Shown piece after piece: positions 1 through 8,176 of a DNA stretch of 64,000 nucleotides; the stretch's first letter is position 1, and every line of letters starts with the position of its first letter. The translations under genes were made by a program, and so were the position numbers. The stretch is from assembly GCA_050697155.1 (NCBI GenBank), contig JBOGZD010000001.1, positions 1 to 64,000 of the forward strand, in the 5' to 3' direction. This DNA is from JBOGZD01 sp050697155 (GTDB lineage Bacteria; Actinomycetota; Thermoleophilia; Solirubrobacterales; 70-9). The notes beneath the pieces are model-generated. The model made no database searches, was not told the DNA's origin, and saw nothing but the letters and a program-made list of their open reading frames with translations.

Positions 1-184
1 TCCCCCTGCAGGGCGGCTCCGGAGGGCCAAACCTCCATCTCCTGCACAGCACCGTCTCGGTGACTTGGTCTTCTACATCCAGCCTCCTTCAACGTTCGTG
101 GTCACACGTTTGTGCGACAGCCTCGCGCGGATGCAGCGGCGGGATCTCGCGCGCGCCGGTAGGGAAATCGGCGCGAGGGCCCGG
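1..184. other. left-edge non-coding stretch
   Basis: I see no supported gene here. It lies downstream of the minus-strand TolB-like gene. Short plus-strand open frames in it lack a start signal and family features. No convincing terminator hairpin was found. Confidence 0.5.
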
Positions 185-1108
185 TCAGGGCGCGACCGGC
201 ACCGGCTGCCACGCCGGGGAGCCGGCGGTTCCCGCCTCGTCGGTGCCGGAGATCGGGCACGCGCCGGGGTCGGTGTTATGGGTCAGCTGGCGCGGATCCG
301 ACCCGTCCGGCCTGATCGTGTAGATGTCGCTGCACGCGATCGCTGGCGTCGGTCGCACCGTCCGTGACGTCGCGATCCGGTCGCCGGCCGGAGCGAAGGC
401 GGGCGAGTTATAACCGGACGTATTCGGGATCGGATGCCTGTCCTTGCCGTTCGCGCGCATCAGCCAGAGTCCCTCAGCGCGTTCGAAGGCGATCCGCCGA
501 CCGTCGGGGCTGAGGTCGGGCCCGCGATCGTTGACGTTCCCGGTAAGGCGGCGCAGGCGCTTGCCGTTGCGGCGCACCTTCCAGATCCCCTGCCGGCGCT
601 CGCCCTGCGGGGTGCCGACGAACACGATCCAGCGGCCGTCGGGCGAAAACTGGGGCTCGATCAGGATGCCCCGGTGGACAGCCTTAACCACCTTGCGACG
701 GTCGCTGCCGTCAGTTCGTATCGTCTTGATCGCGCGTCCGTTGGTGTAGAGGATACGGCGGCCGCTGGGTGAGAACGAGGGGCTTGCGAGGGTTCTGCTG
801 CGCGCAAGCGCTCTCATCTCGCTTCCGTCGGCGTTCATCGTGAACACGGTGGACCCGCCACTAAGGCCCAACACGGCGAGGGAGAGCTCGCGCCCATCGG
901 GGGACCAGGCGGGAGCATCCTGGTTGACGAGGTCATCCGTGAGCTGCTCGATGCCAGACCCGTCGGGCAGGATCGTGAACAACTCGCTGTCATCCTCACC
1001 CGGGGGCGCGCCGACATAGGCGATCCGTCCGTTTGCGCCCGGAAAAGCCGCCTCAGCAACGCTCGTGAAGACGGCGACCAACACAGCGGCGACGGCGATC
1101 GTGGCCAC
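185..1108 (-). CDS. secreted TolB/PD40-type beta-propeller protein
   Basis: A predicted secreted protein of about 307 residues. The start chosen is GTG at 1108 because an AAGGAGG ribosome site (1113-1120) sits 4-5 nt upstream and translation from there begins with a clean signal peptide ending near SVAEA. A longer frame opens at TTG 1165. The mature part has repeated PD40/WD40-like blades: DGSGIEQLT, AWSPDGREL, FSPDGRWIVF, LSPDGRRIAFE, IRPDGSDPRQLTHN. This is the family of the TolB propeller, which usually mediates protein-protein contacts in the envelope. It lies 47 bp downstream of the glycoside hydrolase gene on the same strand, so co-transcription is likely. No enzyme motif is seen and the ligand is unknown. 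Confidence 0.85.
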   Translation of the reverse strand: MATIAVAAVLVAVFTSVAEAAFPGANGRIAYVGAPPGEDDSELFTILPDGSGIEQLTDDLVNQDAPAWSPDGRELSLAVLGLSGGSTVFTMNADGSEMRALARSRTLASPSFSPSGRRILYTNGRAIKTIRTDGSDRRKVVKAVHRGILIEPQFSPDGRWIVFVGTPQGERRQGIWKVRRNGKRLRRLTGNVNDRGPDLSPDGRRIAFERAEGLWLMRANGKDRHPIPNTSGYNSPAFAPAGDRIATSRTVRPTPAIACSDIYTIRPDGSDPRQLTHNTDPGACPISGTDEAGTAGSPAWQPVPVAP

Positions 1109-1155
1109 CGCAGCCTCCTTGACCGCGAATCGCCGATGACCCTCCGCCCCGATCA

Positions 1156-2868
1156 TCACGAGCAACTGGTCGGGTTCTGACCGAGGCGCAGCGCTTGCAA
1201 GTAGAAGAACGCCTTCTTCGGGGTAGTTCCGTCTGCCTCGACCGTGCCCATCCGCCGGAACTCAACCGCCGGGTCATTGAGGTTGTGAACGAGCCGAAAC
1301 ACGATCAGGCCCCCGGTCGCAGTCGAGGGCAGCCAGCCGCGGTAGATGTCGAGCAGCCGGTTGCACTGGGCCAGCTGGTTCAAGGGAGCATCGCTGCGGA
1401 TCCCCGCCTCGGTGATGAAGGTCTGGACCGCTGGGAACGGTGTGCGCACCTGGTTGAACTGTCTTCCGACCTCGTCGATGTACTCCTGTTGGGTGCGCTG
1501 GTTGAGGGCGTACGGAAACGGGTAGATATGGGCGCCGGTCATCTCTACCATCCAGACCGCACTCCAGGCGCTTAGCGTCGCCTTCACGTCCTCTAGAAAC
1601 CGCCGCACACAGACATAGTTGCTGTCCCCGGGGCAGGAACCATCAGGTCGGCCCATTCCCGCGGTCATGATCGGGAAGCTGAAGCCGGGACCCCAGTCCC
1701 CCTCCGCGGCCTGGACGCCGCTCCACGCGTACCAGTAGATGAGCGCGTAGCCGAACGCGCTCGGGGCGCCGCCCCAGAAGTTCCGCACGTTGGGTTCATT
1801 CCAGACCTCGACCCAGACGTTGCTGTAGGTCTGAAGGCCGCCTACGGCGCTGTACCAGACGGCGTGGTTTACGGCGTCGCGAATGAACGTGGTCCATTCA
1901 GTGAGGTCGGCCTGAGTTGTCGGCGGCGACGGATCGCCGCAGGTCTGCCGCCAGGTGACGCCCAGCACGATCCTGAGGTCGTGTTGTCCGGCGGTCTGGA
2001 ACGCGTTGTCAAACGTCGCCCAGTTGAAGCTGGGGCAGTCAACCGGGCCAGGGACGTAGATCCGGGTCGCGTTGGCGCCGCCGGCGGCCTCGCTTGCCAG
2101 GTAGCTGGTCTGATCCATGTAGCCGAAGGGCTTGTTCGTGGCGACGCTCGCGGCAGCAGTCCCGTCGGCCGCCGTCGCAGATACTTCGACGTCACCGAGC
2201 TCGGAAAGGGACGGGCCCGACTCGGGCTGCTCGCAGACGAGGTCGCGCTCGTCGACATTCAAGAGTTCGTCGTCGCCGCCGCCGGTGATGATCACGTCTC
2301 CTCCCGCGGTACCCACGAGCGCGGTCTCGCCCCGGTCGTCGCCCGCCGTCCCAAGGATCGTCGCCGGCTGGCCCTGGCAGGTTGGATGGTCGGGAGGGAG
2401 CGGGACCGGAACGCTCGGGGGCGCCGAAACGTCGACGGGCGGCGATGGGATCTTGACGGTGGCAGCCTCCGTCGCTGCGCGGCCGGCTTTGTCGGTAGCA
2501 CGGGCCTTGACCTCGATCGTGGCGACCGCCGGGAAAGCAAACGTCCCGCCGTTCTCGACTGCCTTCCACGCAAGCCATGCTCCATCGCGTAGCCGGGCGC
2601 TGTACTCGAGGGAAGCTAGACCGGAGTGATCGGGGCCAGGATCGGTGGCAGCGGCCGAGCAGGCAACCTCAGCGGCGGATTGGTCCGCCGTGGCCGGGCA
2701 GGAAAGCTCCACCGTAGGATCGGTCCTGTCAGCAGCCTGCGGCGAACTGGCACTAGCGTGGGAAGCAACGCCAAGGGCGATTACCATCGCTCCGAGCCAG
2801 AGTGCCCATGCACCGAAGAGCCGCTGCGGAAGCGAAAGCGGAACGCCGTATCTGATCCTCCCTGCCAC
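1156..2868 (-). CDS. secreted clan GH-A glycoside hydrolase with Ig-like and RTX-like N-terminal segments
   Basis: An exported protein of about 570 residues. Start GTG 2868 is preferred over TTG 2877 because AGAGAGG lies about 9 nt upstream. Order: signal peptide (to about residue 40, ending ASHASAS); an Ig-like segment (about 48-140); a short RTX/haemolysin-like glycine-aspartate stretch with GTAGDD and ITGGGDDELL (about 170-200); then a TIM-barrel hydrolase domain to the end. The catalytic acid/base Glu is likely in VWNEPN and the nucleophile Glu in FITEAG, as in GH5/GH39-like enzymes. Length and linker layout suggest a multidomain secreted glycanase. The substrate cannot be told from sequence. 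A minus-strand TTGACA (2935-2940) is a possible -35, but no good -10 follows. Confidence 0.82.
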   Translation of the reverse strand: MAGRIRYGVPLSLPQRLFGAWALWLGAMVIALGVASHASASSPQAADRTDPTVELSCPATADQSAAEVACSAAATDPGPDHSGLASLEYSARLRDGAWLAWKAVENGGTFAFPAVATIEVKARATDKAGRAATEAATVKIPSPPVDVSAPPSVPVPLPPDHPTCQGQPATILGTAGDDRGETALVGTAGGDVIITGGGDDELLNVDERDLVCEQPESGPSLSELGDVEVSATAADGTAAASVATNKPFGYMDQTSYLASEAAGGANATRIYVPGPVDCPSFNWATFDNAFQTAGQHDLRIVLGVTWRQTCGDPSPPTTQADLTEWTTFIRDAVNHAVWYSAVGGLQTYSNVWVEVWNEPNVRNFWGGAPSAFGYALIYWYAWSGVQAAEGDWGPGFSFPIMTAGMGRPDGSCPGDSNYVCVRRFLEDVKATLSAWSAVWMVEMTGAHIYPFPYALNQRTQQEYIDEVGRQFNQVRTPFPAVQTFITEAGIRSDAPLNQLAQCNRLLDIYRGWLPSTATGGLIVFRLVHNLNDPAVEFRRMGTVEADGTTPKKAFFYLQALRLGQNPTSCS

Positions 2869-3040
2869 TGATTGCAACCTCTCTGAGTGGGTGGTCCTGC
2901 CGGAGGCAGCAGGCTGTCATGGGGAAGAGACCTGTGTCAATGCTGCGATCGAACGATTCTCGGTCCCTCGTTCAGATGGCGAGTGTCCCCACCCAAGAGG
3001 GAACGCGGTGCAGGTTTCGGCGTTTCCTCGGCCGCACCCG

Positions 3041-3120
3041 TGCACCAGTCGTGCACCAGTCAGCACCCGATCTGAGCGGTTATTAGCGGTTCGTAGCGGT
3101 CCGGATTTGGCTTGCTAGAG
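3041..3120. repeat. 80-bp direct repeat, copy A (att/arm-site-like)
   Basis: It contains two tandem 11-mers (TGCACCAGTCG and a near copy), then CAGCACCCGA, then three GCGGT words at exact 10-bp spacing (3076, 3086, 3096). Copy B lies exactly 260 bp downstream. By my count the copies match at 56 of 80 positions, including 16 bp in a row (CCAGTCAGCACCCGAT). Tandem short repeats of this kind are typical of tyrosine-integrase arm sites or iteron-like protein-binding sites. No integrase gene is in the window, so the function is inferred. Confidence 0.65.
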
Positions 3121-3300
3121 CGGTTTTCCGTTTGGCCATGCGGTGCGCCCCGGTTCTCTCCTCCGCGTATCCGGGCTGACCGGCGGGCGTGGGCTCCACC
3201 GCCCGGGAACATGGTGCACCCGGTTGTCTTTCCGGGCGCGCTCAAATTGCAACCGTGAATGTCGACGCTGGGGCCACCGATCTGTCGCTGATTCCGGCTG

Positions 3301-3380
3301 CGCGCCAGTTGCGCGCCAGTCAGCACCCGATTCAGGCGGTTTCCTGCGGTCCCCAGCGGTTGAGATTCCGCTTGATCAAG
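3301..3380. repeat. 80-bp direct repeat, copy B (att/arm-site-like)
   Basis: This is the second copy of the element at 3041. It shows two tandem GCGCGCCAGT-type words, the same CAGCACCCGA, and three GCGGT words at 3336, 3346 and 3356, again exactly 10 bp apart. The repeated words are better conserved than the spacers between them, which suggests protein-binding sites rather than a chance duplication. The copy ends about 30 bp from the stop of the Rrf2 gene. Confidence 0.65.
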
Positions 3381-3409
3381 CAAAACTTCGCTCTCTGAAG
3401 CAGTGGATC

Positions 3410-3808
3410 TCAGATGTGGTACATGCCGGCGCCGCCCTCGGCGGCCTCGCGGTGGGCGATGTCGGCGATCGTGGTCTCGCGGAAGACCGCGCGGAGCGAG
3501 TCGACGCCCTCGGCCCAGATCCCGCCGGCCTCCTTGCCCTCCTCGCCGAGCTTGCCGTCCAGCGCCTGGACGACCTCGAGCACCGTGATCTCCTCGGGCG
3601 GGCGCGCGAGCGTGTAGCCGCCCTTGACCCCGCGCTGGCTCAGCAGCAGCCCGTCGCGGCGCAGGGTCGAGAACAGCTGCTCGAGGAACTGGACCGGCAT
3701 CTCGCGTCGTTCTGCGACCTGGGCGATCGGGACCGGGCGAGCCCCTGAGCGCGCGAGCTCGGCCATCGCGACGACCGCGTAGCGGGACTTGGAGGTGACC
3801 GAGATCAC
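3410..3808 (-). CDS. Rrf2-family transcriptional regulator without Fe-S cysteines
   Basis: A 132-residue protein with the full Rrf2 layout: an N-terminal winged helix (SKSRYAVVAMAELA, then PIAQVAERREMPVQFLEQL and the wing GVKGGYTLARP), followed by the dimerisation helix (EITVLEVVQALDG). IscR and NsrR hold an iron-sulfur cluster through three cysteines in the second half. No cysteine is present here, so it more likely follows the CymR-like type, sensing a small molecule or a partner protein. It is transcribed away from the response-regulator gene at 3974. A possible -10 box (TACAAC) lies about 9 nt before the start. The target genes cannot be told. Confidence 0.92.
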   Translation of the reverse strand: MISVTSKSRYAVVAMAELARSGARPVPIAQVAERREMPVQFLEQLFSTLRRDGLLLSQRGVKGGYTLARPPEEITVLEVVQALDGKLGEEGKEAGGIWAEGVDSLRAVFRETTIADIAHREAAEGGAGMYHI

Positions 3809-3889
3809 TGCCCGAGGGTTGTAACGGAATCGGGGCGAAAAAATCTCGCTCCTAGCGCGGGCCGCAACCCCGGCCCCGCGCGCCGCAGC

Positions 3890-3966
3890 TAGGATGGCCG
3901 CACCTGGTCATCGGGCCCGGTCGGGCCCACGGAGCGGCAGTCGGGGGCCAAGCCCCGACGTCGGGG
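3890..3966 (+). promoter_or_regulatory. possible promoter and mutually exclusive hairpins in the leader of the LuxR-type regulator
   Basis: TAGGAT at 3890-3895 resembles an actinobacterial -10 box. It would give a leader of roughly 70 nt before the GTG at 3974. In that leader GTCGGGG (3940-3946) can pair with CCCCGAC (3953-3959). The same CCCCGAC also starts a perfect 14-bp palindrome, CCCCGACGTCGGGG (3953-3966), so the two folds exclude each other. This could be an attenuator-like switch or a DNA operator. It is seen in sequence only. Confidence 0.4.
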
Positions 3967-3973
3967 CACTGGA

Positions 3974-4606
3974 GTGGACGAGGAACGACGCTGCCTTGTG
4001 GTTGACGGACATCCCACCGTCCGGATGGGGGTCCGCGGACTGCTCGAAAGCCGCTATGAGGTCGAGGAGGCCGAGGATGGGCACGGCGCGCTCGAGATGC
4101 TGACCTCGATCAGCGAGTTCGATGTCGCGATCGTCGACCTCGCCGGCGGCGCGGCGAACGGCGACGGCGACCGCGAAAGCCTCACCGGGATCCCGGCGAT
4201 CCGCGCGCTGCGCAAGGCACGGCCCGGGCTCGGAATCGTCGCCCACGCGCCGCGCCCCGAGCGCCACAGCGCGGCGCAGGCGATCGACGCCGGCGCGACC
4301 GCCTACGTCGCCAAGAGCTCGCCCGCCGACTCCCTCGCCCGGGCCGTCGACGCGGCGGCCGAGTCCGAGACCTTCGTCGACCCGGCCGCCCGCACGAATC
4401 CGTCGATTGGGCCCGGAATCACCCGGCGCCAGCGCGAGATCCTGCAGCTCTACGCCGACGGTAACTCGACCAGCGAGGCGGCGACCCGGCTGGGCGTCAC
4501 CCTCGAGACGGTGCGCACCCACACCAAGGCGATCCTCGCCCGCCTCTCGGCGCGCGACCGCGCCCATGCGGTGGCGATCGGCCTCCGCTCCGCCTTAATC
4601 GAGTAG
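3974..4606 (+). CDS. NarL/FixJ-type response regulator
   Basis: A 210-residue regulator. The N-terminal receiver domain (about 1-120) has the acidic start MDEERRCLVVDGH, the likely phospho-acceptor Asp in VAIVDLAGG, and the conserved Lys in YVAKSSP. The C-terminal LuxR-type HTH (about 148-205) has ITRRQREILQLYADGNST and LETVRTHTKAILARL. The start is GTG at 3974. The loop after the acceptor Asp is unusually long (GGAANGDGDRES), so signalling details may differ. No cognate histidine kinase is adjacent. The gene is convergent with the HDOD/LuxR gene. Confidence 0.88.
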   Translation: MDEERRCLVVDGHPTVRMGVRGLLESRYEVEEAEDGHGALEMLTSISEFDVAIVDLAGGAANGDGDRESLTGIPAIRALRKARPGLGIVAHAPRPERHSAAQAIDAGATAYVAKSSPADSLARAVDAAAESETFVDPAARTNPSIGPGITRRQREILQLYADGNSTSEAATRLGVTLETVRTHTKAILARLSARDRAHAVAIGLRSALIE

Positions 4607-4654
4607 TCAACCGAGCGCGCGGGCTGTGAAAAGCAAGCCTGCCTAGGACGCAGT

Positions 4655-4704
4655 CCGATCGGCGAAGCGAGCGTACTGATGACGTACGTGAGCGAGACGA
4701 TCGG
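4655..4704. terminator. two-stem hairpin between convergent genes
   Basis: Outer stem CCGATCG (4655-4661) pairs with CGATCGG (4698-4704). Inner stem CGTAC (4672-4676) pairs with GTACG (4684-4688). Between them are purine-rich GA-containing internal loops of 10 and 9 nt. It lies between the stops of two convergent genes and has no U-tract, so a bidirectional Rho-independent-like terminator is possible but not certain. Confidence 0.4.
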
Positions 4705-4743
4705 GCGAGGACAACGGCAGGCGCCGCTTTGCAGCAGCCCGTA

Positions 4744-5799
4744 CTACAGCCAGCCTCGGTCGCGGGCGATGAGGACGGCCTGGGCGCGGTCGACGGCGCC
4801 GATCTTGCGGTAGACGTTGTGCAGGTGCGTGCGGACGGTGCTCACCGAGAGCGTGAGCTCGTGCGCGATCTGCTTGTAGACCTTGCCCTCGGCGAGCCCG
4901 CGCAAGGCGTCGAGCTCGCGGACCGAGAGCGGGCACGGCTCGCTCGCGCGGCGGCGCTGGCCGCCGGCATGCGGGAAGTCGAAGATCAGCGCGCACAGAG
5001 CCCGGTCGTCGATCCCGAGCGCCGCCGCCGGCGTCCGCATCGAGTCGGCGGGAACCGTGTCGCCCCCGGCGTGGTGGACGACCAAGTCGGCAAGCCGGAT
5101 CGCGGCCGCGTGGCCGGTGGCGTCGACGGTGTGGTGGCGCTCGACCGCGGCCGCGATCGGATCGGGAAGCGACCAGCGCCGCAGCAGGACCGCACCGACC
5201 AGCGCGTGGTCGATGCCGAGCTCGCGGCGCTCGCGGCGAACCCGGTCGTCGGGGGAATGGTCGCGGTCGTCGAGGTACTCGTCGCCGTGCAGCTCGGCGA
5301 GGACCGGTCTCCCCACGTCGTGGAGCAGGGCGGCGACGGCGAGCTGATCTCGCTCCGGCAGCCGGGCGAGCTCGGCGATCCGCTCGGCGGCGGCCCGCAC
5401 CGCGACCGCGTGGCGTCGGAAGCGCTCGTGACGCTCGGCCTGCAGCCCGGGGCGGTCGAAGAGGTCGTAGGTGTCGAGGCCGTCGACGAGCGCGCGAACG
5501 CCCTCGGCCCGCAGCCCCTCGACCGCGTCGCGAACCCCGGCGGCGCCCCCCGGCGGGCCGGCGCCGTTGTTGGCGGCCCGCATCACCGCGATCGCGAGCC
5601 CGGCGTCGGATTCGACCAGGTCGGCGAGGTCGTTCGCGGACGGGGGCCGGTGGTCGCAGGCGCCGAGCAGCCGCCGCCGGGCTTCGGCGAGCGCGGGCAG
5701 GCTCGACACCAGGTCGAACGCAGCCGCGAGCCGGCGTCCACCGGCCCCCGACTGACGCTGGCGGCGGCGCGACCCACGGGTGATCGCCGCCTGACTCAT
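4744..5799 (-). CDS. HDOD/HD-domain protein fused to a LuxR-type HTH
   Basis: About 351 residues from ATG 5799. An upstream ATG at 5850 would add 17 residues, but AGGAG there abuts the start with no spacer. An HDOD region begins at FDLVSSLPALA. It leads into an HD-type metal motif (LLHDVGRPVLAELH, about residue 165-180) with a later HH pair (ERHHTVD). The C-terminal 65 residues are a LuxR HTH (LSVRELDALRGLAEGKVYKQ, STVRTHLHNVYRKIGA). HDOD domains are usually signalling modules without proven catalysis. Fusion to a DNA-binding domain suggests a one-component regulator. The input signal is unknown. Confidence 0.85.
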   Translation of the reverse strand: MSQAAITRGSRRRQRQSGAGGRRLAAAFDLVSSLPALAEARRRLLGACDHRPPSANDLADLVESDAGLAIAVMRAANNGAGPPGGAAGVRDAVEGLRAEGVRALVDGLDTYDLFDRPGLQAERHERFRRHAVAVRAAAERIAELARLPERDQLAVAALLHDVGRPVLAELHGDEYLDDRDHSPDDRVRRERRELGIDHALVGAVLLRRWSLPDPIAAAVERHHTVDATGHAAAIRLADLVVHHAGGDTVPADSMRTPAAALGIDDRALCALIFDFPHAGGQRRRASEPCPLSVRELDALRGLAEGKVYKQIAHELTLSVSTVRTHLHNVYRKIGAVDRAQAVLIARDRGWL

Positions 5800-5900
5800 C
5801 TCAGCATCGTGCCTCTCATGCGTGCCGCCCACGGCCGCGCCGTGGCTCATCTCCTAGATCGGCAGCAGCGGACGCCCGGTTTAACCGTGGCCGCCTGCAA

Positions 5901-7289
5901 CTAGTGGCGGGCGCCCATGCGCGTGAGCGCCGCCTCCACCCGGGCGACGCTCTCGGTGCTTCCGAGCGCCGCCAGCGAGTCGAAGATCCCCGGCGAGACG
6001 CTCGTCCCGGTGATCGCCACCCGCAACGGCTGGTAGACGTCCCTGGGCCGCGCGCCGAGGCGCTCGACCACCGCTCCGAGCTCGCGCTCCAGCGTCGCCG
6101 GGTCGAACGGCTCCGCTGCCCGGAGCGCCTCGAGCGCCGCCTCCAGCCGCGGCCCTGCCTCGGGGCCCATCAGCTTCTCCCAGGCGCGCTCGTCCTCGAC
6201 GGGAGGCTCGAAGAGGAACCGGATCAGGGGCCAGACCTCGGTCAGCGTCTGGGCCTTCTCCTGGGCGATCGCGCATGCGGTGCGCAGCCGCTCGCCGTCG
6301 GCGGCGGCATCGGCGTGGCCCTCGCGCTCGAGCTCGCCCGCGACCGCCTCCGTGTAGGCGCCGAGGTCGAGCTCGCGCATGTAGCGGCCGTTGAGCCAGC
6401 GCAGCTTGCGCTCGTCGAAGATCGCGGAGGCCCGCCCCACCCGCTCGATCTGGAAGCGCTCGAGCAGCTCGTCCGTGGCGAGGATCGTGGTGTCGTCGGC
6501 GGTCCCCCAGCCGAGCAGGGCGAGGTAGTTGCGCAACGCCGCGGGCAGGTAGCCCCCGGCGCGCAGCTCCTGCACCGACGCCGCGCCGTGGCGCTTGGAG
6601 AGCTTCTTGCCGTCGGGGCCGTGCAGGAGCGGCAGGTGTGCATACCGGGGCGGATCGGACCCGAGCGCGGCGAGCACGAGCAGCTGCTTTGGGGTGTTCG
6701 AGAGGTGGTCGTCGCCGCGGATCACGTCGGTGATCCCCATCTCGGCGTCGTCTACGGCGACCGCGAGGTTGTAGAGCGGCGTCCCGTCCCCCCGGGCGAT
6801 GACGAAGTCGTCCTGGAGCCGGTTCTCGAAGCTGACCGGCCCGCGGATCAGGTCCTCGACCACGGTTTCGCCCTCGTCGGGCACCCGCAGCCTCACCGCG
6901 GCGCCGGGGTCGTCTGCGGGCTCGCCCCGGTAGCCGCGGTTGCCGTTGCTCTGCTTCCACGACTTGACCTCGTCTGCGGTCGCCGGGTCGCGGTAGGCAG
7001 CGCCGGCGTCGAGCAGCGCCGAGATCCGCGCCTGGTGGCGCTCCCGCCGCTCGAACTGGCTCACCGGCTCCCCGTCCCAGTCGAGCTCCAGCCAGCGCAG
7101 GGCGTCGATGATCTGGGCGACGTTCTCGGGGGTCGAGCGCTCCCGGTCGGTGTCCTCGATCCGCAGCGCGAGATGGCCGCCCGCTCCCCGGGCGACGAGC
7201 CAGTTATAGAGTGCCGTCCGGGCTCCCCCGATGTGCAGGGCGCCGGTAGGCGAGGGAGCGAAGCGGACTCTAGGCGGCGACTCGTTCAA
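5901..7289 (-). CDS. gltX: glutamyl-tRNA synthetase
   Basis: A class I aminoacyl-tRNA synthetase that charges tRNA with glutamate, 462 residues, close to the usual 460-500. The N terminus has VRFAPSPTGALHIGGART, with the HIGH-type signature HIGG. The KMSKS-type loop is GKKLSKRHGA near residue 230. The anticodon-binding helical domain follows. The start is TTG at 7289, because the conserved VRFAPSPTG begins at residue 8 and no other start codon fits. That TTG shares one base with the ATG of the divergent nfo gene. Whether it also mischarges tRNA-Gln cannot be judged here. Confidence 0.97.
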   Translation of the reverse strand: MNESPPRVRFAPSPTGALHIGGARTALYNWLVARGAGGHLALRIEDTDRERSTPENVAQIIDALRWLELDWDGEPVSQFERRERHQARISALLDAGAAYRDPATADEVKSWKQSNGNRGYRGEPADDPGAAVRLRVPDEGETVVEDLIRGPVSFENRLQDDFVIARGDGTPLYNLAVAVDDAEMGITDVIRGDDHLSNTPKQLLVLAALGSDPPRYAHLPLLHGPDGKKLSKRHGAASVQELRAGGYLPAALRNYLALLGWGTADDTTILATDELLERFQIERVGRASAIFDERKLRWLNGRYMRELDLGAYTEAVAGELEREGHADAAADGERLRTACAIAQEKAQTLTEVWPLIRFLFEPPVEDERAWEKLMGPEAGPRLEAALEALRAAEPFDPATLERELGAVVERLGARPRDVYQPLRVAITGTSVSPGIFDSLAALGSTESVARVEAALTRMGARH

Positions 7290-8158
7290 TGCTGATCGGC
7301 GCGCATGTTTCCACAGCCGGCGGGCTCGCCAAGACGGTCGAGCGCGGGGTCGAGCGGGACTGCGACGCGATCCAGATCTTCCACCAGAGCCCCCGCGCCT
7401 GGCGGCCGACGCGCTACGGCGAGGACGATTTCGCCGCCTTTCGCGATGCGTTCGCGGCCTCGCCGCTCGAGGCGGTGGTGATCCACGCCGTCTACCTGAT
7501 CAACTGCGCGAGCAAGGAACGCGAGATCCGGCGCAAGTCGATCGCCTCGCTCACCCATGCGCTGCGGATCGGCGACGCGATCGGCGCCGCCGGCGTCGTG
7601 CTGCACGCCGGAGCCCGCAAGGGCGAGCCCCACGGCGCGTCGATGAAGCGGGCGGCGAAGGCGATCTCCAAGGCGCTCACCGAGAGCGAGTCGTGCCCCG
7701 TGCTGCTCGAGAACACCGCCGGTACCCAGGGGCCGCTGGGCCGCAACTTCGACGAGCTCGCCGAGCTGATCGAGCTCGCCGACGGCGATGGGCGGCTCGG
7801 CGCGTGCCTCGACTGCTGCCACCTGCTCGCCTCGGGGTTCGAGATCCGCACTCCGCAGGCGCTCGCGGCGGTGGTCGAGGAGTTCGACGCGAAGGTGGGG
7901 TGCGAGCGGCTGGTCTGCCTGCACGTCAACGACTCGAAGATCCCGCTGGGGGGCAACCGCGACCATCACGCGAACCTGGGCGAGGGCGAGCTCGGCGACC
8001 GCGGCCTGGCCACGTTCCTCTCCGAGCCGCGCTTCGACGCGCTGCCGGCCCTGCTCGAGGTCCCGGGGCCCGACGGTCACGGGCCCGACCTCGAGCAGGT
8101 CGCGATCGCAAAACGCCTGCGCGAGCGCGGACTGCGGGCCCGCGCTCGCGCAGGGTGA
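7289..8158 (+). CDS. nfo: endonuclease IV (AP endonuclease family 2)
   Basis: A zinc-dependent enzyme that cuts DNA at abasic sites in base-excision repair, 289 residues. It starts with the conserved MLIGAHVSTAGG. The three-zinc site is visible: HAVYLINCAS, VLHAGARKG, LLENTAGTQG, CLDCCHLLASG, LHVNDSK, the NRDHHANLGEGE loop and LLEVPGPDG. All expected His, Glu and Asp ligands are present, so it should be active. Its ATG overlaps the TTG of gltX by one base on the opposite strand. The 3' end is convergent with the small LPFTG gene, 18 bp away. Confidence 0.97.
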   Translation: MLIGAHVSTAGGLAKTVERGVERDCDAIQIFHQSPRAWRPTRYGEDDFAAFRDAFAASPLEAVVIHAVYLINCASKEREIRRKSIASLTHALRIGDAIGAAGVVLHAGARKGEPHGASMKRAAKAISKALTESESCPVLLENTAGTQGPLGRNFDELAELIELADGDGRLGACLDCCHLLASGFEIRTPQALAAVVEEFDAKVGCERLVCLHVNDSKIPLGGNRDHHANLGEGELGDRGLATFLSEPRFDALPALLEVPGPDGHGPDLEQVAIAKRLRERGLRARARAG

Positions 8159-8176
8159 TGCGTCTGAGCGGTTGTT

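Larger units (their letters stand above)
2869..3409. other. 540-bp intergenic stretch with duplicated element
   Basis: No supported gene. A small hairpin CTGCC-GGA-GGCAG lies at 2897-2909. The main content is two diverged 80-bp copies (3041-3120 and 3301-3380), described separately. Short open frames on both strands lack a ribosome site and family features. Base composition is less GC-rich than the flanks. Confidence 0.6.

Noticed and set aside
3060..3383. 107-codon minus-strand open frame in the repeat region
   Set aside because: No ribosome site, no domain, unusual composition, and it spans the two repeat copies. It is probably not a gene.
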